A stretch of 64,000 bases of DNA, taken from positions 1 through 64,000 of the forward strand of contig JAKQKQ010000155.1 of NCBI GenBank assembly GCA_029560585.1. The letters are read 5' to 3'. The translations under genes were made by a program, and so were the position numbers. Below the pieces are notes generated by a model. It worked only from the letters and a program-made list of their open reading frames with translations. It ran no database searches and was not told where the DNA came from. Position 1 is the stretch's first letter; each line of letters opens with the position of its first letter. This DNA comes from Verrucomicrobiota bacterium (lineage in GTDB: Bacteria > Verrucomicrobiota > Verrucomicrobiia > JADLBR01). Shown here one piece after another: positions 1 to 7,787 of this stretch.

Positions 1-124
1 TCTGATGATAGAGGGGACTTCCAATGGTGTGCGGCGCGCGACAATGCACGGCATCTCACAGAGATGCCCTACAAAATTTGTAGGCCGCCTGTGCCAGGCG
101 GCTCGGCTCAGAGGTTTTGAGACA
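1..124 (+). repeat. Three-stem MITE-like repeat, copy 1 (left end outside window)
   Basis: The core at 50-102 holds three consecutive inverted repeats: GGCATCTC/GAGATGCC (loop ACA), CCTACAAA/TTTGTAGG (one-base loop) and GCCGCCTG/CAGGCGGC (loop TGC). The right end is TTTTGAGACA at 115-124. The same sequence recurs at 36568-36741 and 60514-60687; comparison shows that the window starts inside this copy, so its left terminus is not seen. No open reading frame of its own. Confidence 0.85.
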
Positions 125-174
125 CGCTCGCCTCGCGGGCCAGGTTGGCCCAGATGTCGCGCGGCTGGTGAAGC

Positions 175-290
175 GCGGACGCCGGGGCCGGCGTCCCTCC
201 CGGCTGATGCCGTCGGCAATTGCTGTGCGGCGTCTCCGTGAGATGCCAGCGACAGGGTGATGGTCTGAAGTTTTGGGACGGACTCGCCTC
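175..290 (+). repeat. Extension of repeat copy 1 (fourth stem and degenerate end)
   Basis: Positions 175-208 are identical over 34 bp to 60740-60773. They contain the perfect stem GGACGCCGG/CCGGCGTCC. A further stem GGCGTCTC/GAGATGCC follows near 229-247, and 263-290 resembles the right terminus of the 174-bp element. The remaining stretch to 417 holds no gene that I can see; it is the upstream region of the phosphoesterase gene. Confidence 0.6.
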
Positions 291-417
291 GGCGTCCGGG
301 TGTGATGCGGCCCGCGAGGCCACGGGTCCTCCCGCCAAGTGTGTGGAAGCCTATCCGCCCAGTGGGCGCCACAAGACGCACTTCCGAGATCCCACCTGGG
401 TGCTAAGATCGCCGACG

Positions 418-1449
418 ATGAACACATACTCTGACCCACGCACCTCCCGCCGCGCGTTTCTTCAATCGACAGCCCTCGGGGTGGTCGCCGCACCCTTCTT
501 GGCGGGCTGCCATTCGAACGGGAGCCGGACGGCCAAGGCGATGACGCGCGGGTCTTTTTCCATCGATGGCAATCAGGCGCGTCTCTTCAGCCCGGCGGTG
601 ACGGCGCCCTTGAAGATCATGGTCGTCGGTGACACGCATCTCTTCTTGGACGACGTGCGCGGGGAGCCGTTTCAGGAATTCAGCGGGCGCATGTCCCGCG
701 CCTACAACCAGACCAAGCATTTTGAGACAAAGGCGGCCACCAATCCGCAGCAGAGTTTTGAGAGGACGCTGGCACTGGCCCAAAGAACGCAGGTCGATCT
801 GTTCGCGATGGTCGGGGATGTTTTCAGTTTTCCGTCGGAGGCGGCGATTGAGTGGGCCCTGGCCAAGCTGAAGGAGTCCGGCGTCCGCTTTTGCTACATC
901 GCGGGGAATCACGATTGGCATTACGAGGGGATGGATGGCCCCGAGGTGGCATTGCGAGCCGAGTGGACGGAGAAGCGCCTGCGGCCGCTCTATCAGGGCA
1001 ACCCCTCGCTGATGGCGGCCTACGATGTCCAAGGCGTGCGTTTCGTGGCGATCGACGATTCGACGTATGAGATTCTGCCGGAACAGCTGGCGTTCTTTCG
1101 GGAACAGGTCGCCTCGGGCCGACCGCTGGTGCTCCTGATGCACATCCCGCTGTACGCGCCGGGACGGCCCGTCGGCTTCGGCTGCGGTCATCCGGAGTGG
1201 GGCGCGAAGACGGATAAGAACTGGCTCGTGGAACGGCGCCCGAAATGGCCGGAGAGCGGCCATTCCGCGACGACGATAGCGTTCCGCGAAGAGGTGTTTC
1301 GCGCGCCCAATCTGCTGGGGGTATTCTCGGGTCACACGCACCGGATGTCGATCGATTGCGTGAACGGCATCCCCCAGATTGTCACCGAGGCCAACGCCAC
1401 GGGCGCGCATCTAAATGTCGAGGTCCTTCCCGCTGCTGCGAGTGCGTAG
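418..1449 (+). CDS. Tat-exported lipoprotein metallophosphoesterase
   Basis: A 343-residue calcineurin-like phosphoesterase. The dimetal motifs appear in order: GDTH (D72, H74), GDV (D134), GNHD (N164, H165, D166), a metal-ligand His in MHIP (H242) and GHTH (H306, H308). The start ATG at 418 gives a leader with SRRAFLQ (Arg11-Arg12), a hydrophobic stretch and a lipobox-like LAGC with Cys31, so the protein is probably exported folded by Tat and perhaps lipid-anchored. An upstream in-frame start at 220 would add 66 residues encoded by repeat DNA and is rejected. The substrate cannot be read from the sequence; phosphodiesters or phosphomonoesters outside the cytoplasm are likely. It is monocistronic by spacing. 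Confidence 0.88.
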   Translation: MNTYSDPRTSRRAFLQSTALGVVAAPFLAGCHSNGSRTAKAMTRGSFSIDGNQARLFSPAVTAPLKIMVVGDTHLFLDDVRGEPFQEFSGRMSRAYNQTKHFETKAATNPQQSFERTLALAQRTQVDLFAMVGDVFSFPSEAAIEWALAKLKESGVRFCYIAGNHDWHYEGMDGPEVALRAEWTEKRLRPLYQGNPSLMAAYDVQGVRFVAIDDSTYEILPEQLAFFREQVASGRPLVLLMHIPLYAPGRPVGFGCGHPEWGAKTDKNWLVERRPKWPESGHSATTIAFREEVFRAPNLLGVFSGHTHRMSIDCVNGIPQIVTEANATGAHLNVEVLPAAASA

Positions 1450-1648
1450 CCGACGGGTTGGCGCGCGGCGAAAATTCGTAGCGAAGCCGATTCCGGCTTC
1501 GGCGTTCGCTCCGCCACCGCCGAAGGGCGCAATGGACGCCATGAAGCGAATGCTCGCGATGCCGCTCGACCTGGTGGCGACACTGCCACAAAATGATGGC
1601 ATGGAGCGAGCGGATCGATGCCAACCGACGCGAATCCCCATCATATGG

Positions 1649-3286
1649 ATGTGCCAATCTCTCTTCGCGCTGATAATCGCGCTGTCCCGCTCGTTTCCGC
1701 TTTGCGGCGCTGAAACATCGGAGGCCCAGAGAACGCCGCCACCGGGCGTCGTCATTTTCGAGAGCGGTGATTACCAGAAGGACTACGTCGGCAGCCCATC
1801 GGTCGTCATATTGCCGAATGGGACTTATCTCGCCTCGCACGATATTTTCGGCGGCGGTCCGAACGCGAACAGGGTGCTCTATTACGAGTCGAAAGACAGA
1901 GGGGCAAGCTGGACAAGGATTTCGGAACTCCGGGGGTATCACTGGATGGGGATGTTCGTCCATCGGGATGTGCTTTATGCCATGGGCGTCCGGATTCTTC
2001 CCAAGAAGAAGATCTGGGTCATCCTGAAATCGACGGATAACGGCCACACGTGGACGGAGCCGGTGGATAGGAAACACGGCCTGCTCCTCGATGAATTCAG
2101 CTATCATACGGCGCCCTGCACCGTGACGATCCACGACGGCCGGATCTGGCGCGGCCTCGAAGGGCCCGGACTCTCCGCCCGCCTCAGCTCGGCCCCTGTC
2201 GACGCAGACCTTCTCGATGCGGCCTCCTGGAGTTACAGCGAACCGCTCGACTCCAATGTCCCTAGCCGGAAGTCCTATCTCTGGCGCGAGGGCAATCCGG
2301 TCGTCACGCCCGACGGAAAGATGGTCAACTTCATCCGGTACGATATTGAGAGCGGCGACAAGGCCGCGGTTCTCCCCCTGAGCGCGGACCGCAAGAAGCT
2401 CAGTTTCGATCCGGATAAGGACTTGATCGATTTCCCCGGCGGCGCCAGCAAGTTCACGATCCGTTTTGATGGAAAATCCGGAATGTACTGGACGATCACC
2501 TCTCCCCAGAAGAACCCGCCCGCGTATCGGAACGTACTCGTGCTCATGTCCTCCCACGATCTGAGGAAATGGACGATCCGCACGACCCTGCATCGGCACT
2601 ATGACCGCATCCAGCATGCCTGGCAGTACGTTGACTGGGTCTTTAATGGTGATGACATCATATACGTCAGCCGAACGGGCTGGGATGGCTCGCACAGTGG
2701 GCACGACGCGAACTTCCTGACGTTCCACCGAATCCGGGATTTCCGCAGCGCCTCTTCCGATCGGGACACGCCATGGCTCGGGGAGAAACCAAAGTACATT
2801 TCGCACGAATCAAAAAAATTCATTTTCTACGGAACGATGTACGAGGTGGCTCCCTTCCAGAATGGGGAGAAAGCGTTCAACAATCGCGGATACCGGCTGA
2901 AGAACATACCGGAGGAATTATTCAACGGCTGGACCTTTGCGCGGACGTATGGGATGGGCGACGCGGAACGTGACGTCCTGCGGCCGAACGATCTGGAGAT
3001 CCTGGCGAAAGACGAGACCACCGTGTACATCGCCGTGGGCGGGAACGGCCGATGGCTTCTGCGGTTCGGCTGGGACATCGTCGCCCCGGAGATTTACGGC
3101 ACGGACAGCGATCACGTGGCAAAGATGACCATCCTGCGCCGTACGTTAAAGCAAGGCGAACACATCTACATCCCGCGAAACAGCCACTTCAATGGCACGG
3201 CCGTGCTGTTCCCGCCAGATCGTGCGACGCCGGCTTCGGCCTGCTTTAAAAATGGGCCAACCGCTTCCTTCCACCGCTCGGGATAG
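1649..3286 (+). CDS. Sialidase-like exo-glycosidase family protein, secreted
   Basis: A 545-residue protein with an N-terminal hydrophobic leader (starts MCQSLFALIIALSR). Two Asp-box motifs (SxDxGxxW) are visible: SKDRGASW at about residue 81 and STDNGHTW at about residue 128. These mark the six-bladed beta-propeller of the sialidase/BNR-repeat superfamily. The ORF extends upstream to 1415, but ATG 1649 is chosen because it places the signal peptide at the N-terminus and avoids a hairpin-rich spacer. A catalytic Arg triad was not established, so the enzyme may act on another sugar or only bind glycans. The last roughly 20 residues look like read-through into the convergent hydrolase gene: the two 3' ends overlap by 121 bp. 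Confidence 0.75.
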   Translation: MCQSLFALIIALSRSFPLCGAETSEAQRTPPPGVVIFESGDYQKDYVGSPSVVILPNGTYLASHDIFGGGPNANRVLYYESKDRGASWTRISELRGYHWMGMFVHRDVLYAMGVRILPKKKIWVILKSTDNGHTWTEPVDRKHGLLLDEFSYHTAPCTVTIHDGRIWRGLEGPGLSARLSSAPVDADLLDAASWSYSEPLDSNVPSRKSYLWREGNPVVTPDGKMVNFIRYDIESGDKAAVLPLSADRKKLSFDPDKDLIDFPGGASKFTIRFDGKSGMYWTITSPQKNPPAYRNVLVLMSSHDLRKWTIRTTLHRHYDRIQHAWQYVDWVFNGDDIIYVSRTGWDGSHSGHDANFLTFHRIRDFRSASSDRDTPWLGEKPKYISHESKKFIFYGTMYEVAPFQNGEKAFNNRGYRLKNIPEELFNGWTFARTYGMGDAERDVLRPNDLEILAKDETTVYIAVGGNGRWLLRFGWDIVAPEIYGTDSDHVAKMTILRRTLKQGEHIYIPRNSHFNGTAVLFPPDRATPASACFKNGPTASFHRSG

Positions 3287-4209
3287 CGGGCAATGGATGG
3301 CTCGTGGCCGAGGGCCGGAAACACCTCAAATTGTTTCGAGCCGGGGACAGCGGCAAAGACGCGGCGCGCCTCCTCGACCCGCGCCCTGACATCATCGGCC
3401 CCATGAAGGAAGAGGATCGGGCAGGCGACCGAAGCGGCGTACTTCGCGGGGTTGTGCTCGAACCCATTGAACCCGGCCTGAAGCCCGCCCCAGAACACAA
3501 GCAATTCGGCCCCAGGAAACGACGGAAGGCCCAGCGCCTCGAAGCGGTGCCGCACGGTTTGCAGCATCCTGTCGAATATGGCTTCTACGATGATGGCGTC
3601 GGGCCGGGCACCGAACCAATCCACGGCCCGCAGGACGGCAGCCGCGCCCATCGACTGGCCGTAGAGAATCACCCTCGAATGTGGCAGGTGCTGCCGCGCG
3701 TGAGCGACGGCGGCGGCCACATCCTCTGCCTCTCGGTAACCGATCGTCGTATACGATTCCGAAGAGTCCCCCGACCCCCGAAAGTCCACCAGCAACACCG
3801 AAAAGCCAAGCTCAAGGAAGGCTTTCGCCTCGCGCAGGGTGCCGGTCTTCTCTCCCGCGTACCCGTGAAACAAGATCACCAGGGGGGCATCGGGGGAGCT
3901 GGGACAATACCACGCCCCCAGGGTAATCTGGCCGTTGCATGGAATGGTGAGGGCGCGGCACCGTGGGTCCAGCGCGGACGTCCCGAGGCCCGTCCGCGGC
4001 CTCGGCACGGTTACCCCGCAGATCAGAACCCGGATCCTCTCTGCCGGGTTTAGCCTCTCCGGCTTGTCGGTCCGCGCCGTCCCCCCGCCGAAATGCATCA
4101 TGGCATGCGCGTGCCGATAGGCCATCACGTTCATCGCGGCAATCCCGGCCACGATGAGCGCCGAGACGACCGTTGGCCACTTGCGGGCGATCTTGGTTAC
4201 CGTCCCCAT
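3166..4209 (-). CDS. Membrane-anchored alpha/beta hydrolase
   Basis: A 347-residue alpha/beta-hydrolase. A single N-terminal membrane segment (about residues 12-31) anchors the catalytic domain outside the cytoplasm. Seen motifs: oxyanion HGYAG at 115-119, nucleophile elbow GQSMG with Ser186, acid in HGADD (Asp272/273) and His302 in ALGHEPS. This is the architecture of the BAAT/YfhR-type serine hydrolases, so an esterase or peptidase role is likely; the substrate is unknown. The C-terminal 20 or so residues are antisense to the end of the sialidase-like gene and look like a non-native tail. Confidence 0.82.
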   Translation of the reverse strand: MGTVTKIARKWPTVVSALIVAGIAAMNVMAYRHAHAMMHFGGGTARTDKPERLNPAERIRVLICGVTVPRPRTGLGTSALDPRCRALTIPCNGQITLGAWYCPSSPDAPLVILFHGYAGEKTGTLREAKAFLELGFSVLLVDFRGSGDSSESYTTIGYREAEDVAAAVAHARQHLPHSRVILYGQSMGAAAVLRAVDWFGARPDAIIVEAIFDRMLQTVRHRFEALGLPSFPGAELLVFWGGLQAGFNGFEHNPAKYAASVACPILFLHGADDVRARVEEARRVFAAVPGSKQFEVFPALGHEPSIARYPERWKEAVGPFLKQAEAGVARSGGNSTAVPLKWLFRGM

Positions 4210-4553
4210 GCCAAGCCCGAATCGTATGGCCCCTCACTTGACCGTGTCCAACCTTCAAGCCGCGACAGGCTCGCGGAGGCGCCAACTCTTGAAACTTGAA
4301 AGTCGCCGTCTGAACGCATCGGGTTCTGCGGCGCGTTTCCGGTCCAATCGCGCCGACAGGTCGACCCGATTGACCGCAAGCTGATGGCGGCACGCGAAAT
4401 CCCGGGCTGCCTCTACCCCAGCCGTTTCCCGCCCAATTTCCCGCCATCGCCATGCTGATGGAGAATAGGAGGCACAGCGATTCTCAAGTTTCAAGAGTTG
4501 ACCCCACCCCCGGAACGAGCAGCAGGGCACCGATGAATCTCGTCATTTTGGCC
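4210..4553. other. Intergenic region with 17-bp inverted repeat
   Basis: No convincing gene. Arms CAACTCTTGAAACTTGA at 4283-4299 and its exact reverse complement at 4484-4500 bracket 184 bp. Such spacing and arm length fit a decayed small mobile element or a pair of opposed repeat units; I see no coding sequence between them. Confidence 0.6.
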
Positions 4554-5744
4554 TCAATGGGCGGCTCCGCGAAGTGGTGCCACCTTCAATATCAGCGTCG
4601 CCGGAATCACTTCGTGCGCCGGCAGTTCCTCCGGGGATAGATCGAAGGCGGGATTGCCTGTTTCCAACTCATATGCGGCAAAGTGGATGGAGTTCGCTGC
4701 GGTCTGATTCGTCGTGAACCGGTCTTCAGAGAAATCGGGGATCATCAGTCGGGCTTCGCCACTCTCGGGAACGACCGTCTGCAGCACCTTGAACTGGGTC
4801 ACGAAACCGTCCGCTATCCTAAAGAATCTGTGACCGGAATAGGCCATATAGTTGGCAACCAGTTTAAATCGGCGCCTGGGAACATCCCGCGGGAACTCGA
4901 CACGGCATTGGATCCGCCGAGCGGGCAGCTCGGAGAATGGGACCGCCACCTCGCGGGACTTCATGTCCTTGAGATCCAGCAACTCGAGGGTTGCGATCTG
5001 CTGTCCCGGGCAGTACGCGATGATCCGAACGGTCCCCGCCCGGCCAGCTCCGACGGACGGGTCGGTGCTATTCGGATAGAGTGGCAGCACATACGACGTC
5101 TGGCCATCGATGCCGCGGATGAAATCGCCACGGCCCCCGAACGGGCCCGTCAAGTGCGTCACCATCAAGAGACGGTCCGTGGCACAGTGCCGGGGCACGA
5201 TGATCCGCAACGCCTCGCTGGGATTCTCCCGGGCGGCACGCCCACCTTCTTGTGACGAGGGGGCCAGCGACGACGTCGGCGGCGAGGCCCCCAAAGAGGG
5301 AGGCAACCGGCTGGCTGGTCGACCAACTGACGGAGCACCTCGACTCTCGACCGCGCCCACGTCGATCTTTCCCTCCTCGGTCACTGTGATCAGGGCCTGC
5401 CTGTGGGTGCTGGAGGTAAAACCCATCTGGAGCTGAATATAGATCGTTCGCCCCCCAAGCCCAGGGTAGCCGCCCTCATAAGAGATCCGGATGCCGTTGG
5501 CCCGAAGTTCCGCAAGCCCGGCGAGCTTGTCCGGTGGGACGACGAAATCCTTGCCAAAGGCATTAACCCTCAAGGCAACGATCTCCCATTTTTCGTTTTG
5601 CGCCCCCGTGACGACGACCCTGCCAGATTCGCCGATCCCAAGGGATTCGAGACGGAAGCTCGAAAGGGGAAGAATGCCCTCTTGGGAGGCCCGGCCTCCG
5701 CCGGCAGCTATGAGCAGTAGTGCCATGAGGGCCTGTGTTCTCAT
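4554..5744 (-). CDS. Secreted protein of unknown function
   Basis: A 396-residue protein that I do not recognise. ATG 5744 gives a clean signal peptide (MRTQALMALLLIAAGGGRAS). The body is mixed beta-rich sequence with a low-complexity Pro/Ser/Gly linker at about residues 140-170 that separates two halves. There is no obvious catalytic motif, repeat or membrane segment. It lies downstream of, and on the same strand as, dnaN with a gap of about 110 bp, so co-transcription is possible but proves nothing about function. An upstream in-frame start at 5783 adds 13 residues before the signal peptide and is less likely. Confidence 0.65.
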   Translation of the reverse strand: MRTQALMALLLIAAGGGRASQEGILPLSSFRLESLGIGESGRVVVTGAQNEKWEIVALRVNAFGKDFVVPPDKLAGLAELRANGIRISYEGGYPGLGGRTIYIQLQMGFTSSTHRQALITVTEEGKIDVGAVESRGAPSVGRPASRLPPSLGASPPTSSLAPSSQEGGRAARENPSEALRIIVPRHCATDRLLMVTHLTGPFGGRGDFIRGIDGQTSYVLPLYPNSTDPSVGAGRAGTVRIIAYCPGQQIATLELLDLKDMKSREVAVPFSELPARRIQCRVEFPRDVPRRRFKLVANYMAYSGHRFFRIADGFVTQFKVLQTVVPESGEARLMIPDFSEDRFTTNQTAANSIHFAAYELETGNPAFDLSPEELPAHEVIPATLILKVAPLRGAAH

Positions 5745-5857
5745 GTGACAGGGTTCGCGGGCCGCCGCTCCGCCGGGATTCACCAGATCGACGCCGACAA
5801 GGCAGATGCCCTGCTTCTACCCGGACTGCCTCCAAAGCAGCACGCCCCACGCTCGGG

Positions 5858-6955
5858 CTACGCCATCCGCATGGGCATGATGACGTAGAGGAAGGAAGAG
5901 GAGCTGACGCGGATGACGCCGGGGCTGGTGTCGTCCACGAAGTCGAAGTGGACCTCGTCGTCGGCGAGATTGCGGAGCGGGTCCATGAGGTACTCGGGGT
6001 TGAACGCGGCGGCGAAGTCCTTGCCACGATATTTGACCGCGATGGATTCTCGGGCCTCGCCGACATCCGGGCTGTTGGCGCTGAGGGTGGCAGTATCCTT
6101 CGAGAACGCGAGCTTGACCGAACTGGATTTCTCGCTGGTGAGGAGGGCGACGCGGCGGATCGTGGTTAGGAACGTCTCGCGCTCCAGAGAGACACGCTCC
6201 TTCGTTTCCGCCGGAATGACCTGCCGGTAGTTCGGGTAGTTGCCCTCGGTGAGCTTGGACATGAGGCGGGCGCGGCCGAGGTCGAAGGAGCAGCGGCTGT
6301 CGGTCATGTTCAGCGTGGCCTCGCCCTCGTCCTTCAGGAGTCGCTGAAGCTCGTTGACGGCCTTCGTGGGGAGGATGATGTCGGCCTCTTGGCTGGGCGC
6401 CAGCTCGACCTCGGTGTCGGCCAGTGCGAGGCGACGCCCGTCCGTGGCGACCATGGTGAGTTTCCGCTCCTTGAAAGACATGAGGATGCCATTCAGAACG
6501 TAGCGCGTTTCATCATGCGAGATGGCATAGGAAGTCCTGCGCAGCATGTCCTTGAGCAATTGCTGTGGTAGCTTGAGAGTCCGCGCCTTCTCGAGCGGCG
6601 CCATCGGGGGAAACTCCTCCCGTGCGAGACCCAGGATCTTGAACAGCGCGTTGCCCGAGCGGAGCGTCGCGACATTTCGGGAATCGACCTCGATCGATGC
6701 GTCGGACGCCGGCAGCTCGCGACAGATGCTGAAGAACCTGCGCGCGGGAAGAGTCGTGGCACCGTGTTCCTCGACTTCCGCGTCAATGGAAGCGCTTATG
6801 CCGACATCGAGATCAGTGGTCGAAAGGACCAGGGCGCCTTGCCTGGCTTCGATAAGGACATTCTGCAGGATCGGCAGTGTCGTGCGGGTGGAGATGACGC
6901 TCTGGACCTGTTGGAGGCCATCGAGGATCGTTTCTTTCGTTATTGAGAATTTCAT
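5858..6955 (-). CDS. dnaN: DNA polymerase III beta subunit (sliding clamp)
   Basis: A 365-residue protein of standard clamp length. It forms the ring-shaped dimer that tethers the replicative polymerase to DNA. The N-terminus MKFSITKETILDGLQQVQSV, the central RYVLNGILM with ATDGRRLA, and the C-terminal YVIMPMRM tail are typical of all three clamp domains and of the hydrophobic pocket that binds client peptides. The ORF extends 107 codons upstream, but the ATG at 6955 matches the family start. dnaA is not adjacent inside this window; an 830-bp non-coding region and then mnmG follow upstream. Confidence 0.97.
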   Translation of the reverse strand: MKFSITKETILDGLQQVQSVISTRTTLPILQNVLIEARQGALVLSTTDLDVGISASIDAEVEEHGATTLPARRFFSICRELPASDASIEVDSRNVATLRSGNALFKILGLAREEFPPMAPLEKARTLKLPQQLLKDMLRRTSYAISHDETRYVLNGILMSFKERKLTMVATDGRRLALADTEVELAPSQEADIILPTKAVNELQRLLKDEGEATLNMTDSRCSFDLGRARLMSKLTEGNYPNYRQVIPAETKERVSLERETFLTTIRRVALLTSEKSSSVKLAFSKDTATLSANSPDVGEARESIAVKYRGKDFAAAFNPEYLMDPLRNLADDEVHFDFVDDTSPGVIRVSSSSFLYVIMPMRMA

Positions 6956-7787
6956 TTTGTCCCACCAAGCAAAGAGCCTTAACCGTAATGGGTGTGAATA
7001 TGGGGATGATCGTCGGTTGTCAAGCGGTAGCAGCATGTTAGGGGGCGGGAACGGAGGGGATCGATTGTGAACAGACTTGGAGGGCCGGGTGCAGGTGCGG
7101 GCCGAGAGAGGAAGCTGTAGGAAAGCGGGGTGGATCCGCAAAGTTATTCGGTCCTTGTTGCCGTTAGAAACGTAGCAGAAGGAGGGCATCAAAGAATAAG
7201 AGGAACTAATGGATGCAATCAGCGGGGTCAGGTGACCTTTCCGCCTTTGGGAGACAGATGGTGTCCGCGGGCACACGAGGAGTCACCCGAGGTCGGAAGA
7301 GGCGGCCATTCACAGAGGAGCAGTCCGAGATCCAGCGGGCGATGACGCGCTATGCTGCCAAAGGGCTGACAAGACGAGATTGCCGAATGTTCGTGTGTGA
7401 TAGTGAGAGACGGGTTGAGATCGCGTGGGTAGCGCGGGACGGGTCAGTTTGGCAGAAAAGCCCGCTGGACGCGAAAGCGTGGGACTCGCGGGACCGTCGT
7501 CGGTGTGAGGACGGTGATGGTGGATTTGTGGGTTGGGGTGATCGAAGCACATGGGGACTCGCGAGGGATTGTTCCACGTGGAACATGGCGCGGCGGGGAC
7601 GCACGGGGTGCCAGATGCGGTCGTTGTGTTGGCCCGACCCCGTGTTTGAGAATCCCCTCGTCGGAGGCGCTGTCGAACGGAGGCGAATGCCGTTCGCTGG
7701 CGTCCTGCGGCGTGCGATTGCCGGTGGGTGACGTCGTGCAGTATGGGCACCATGGGATCTGGGCTGCGGGCTGGCTTCGGCGTCTGT
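6956..7787. other. Candidate origin-proximal non-coding region (G-rich top strand)
   Basis: This 832-bp gap between dnaN and mnmG has no credible gene: ORFs in it have atypical composition. It contains a perfect parS site at 7570-7585. The + strand is strongly G-over-C biased; a hand count of 7021-7080 gives 26 G and 9 C. No clean DnaA box (TTATNCACA) was found on either strand; the nearest is CCATTCACA near 7308. The location between dnaN and mnmG is a common place for oriC, so it is the best candidate here, but it is unproven. Confidence 0.5.
7570..7585. other. parS: parS centromere site (ParB binding), intergenic
   Basis: TGTTCCACGTGGAACA is a perfect 16-bp palindrome that matches the bacterial parS consensus. 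ParB-CTP clamps load here to organise and segregate the origin region. parA and parB themselves are not in the window. Confidence 0.9.

Noticed and set aside
1382-2806. 474-residue minus-strand ORF across the sialidase-like gene
   Set aside because: Arg/Pro-rich shadow of the + strand gene, with Asp boxes on the + strand supporting that gene instead.
7300-7310. DnaA box candidate CCATTCACA
   Set aside because: Two mismatches to TTATNCACA and no second box nearby; not counted as an origin element.
7213-7731. Possible 172-residue gene in the origin-proximal gap
   Set aside because: Gly/Arg/Trp-rich, no motif, and parS lies within it; composition is that of non-coding skewed DNA.
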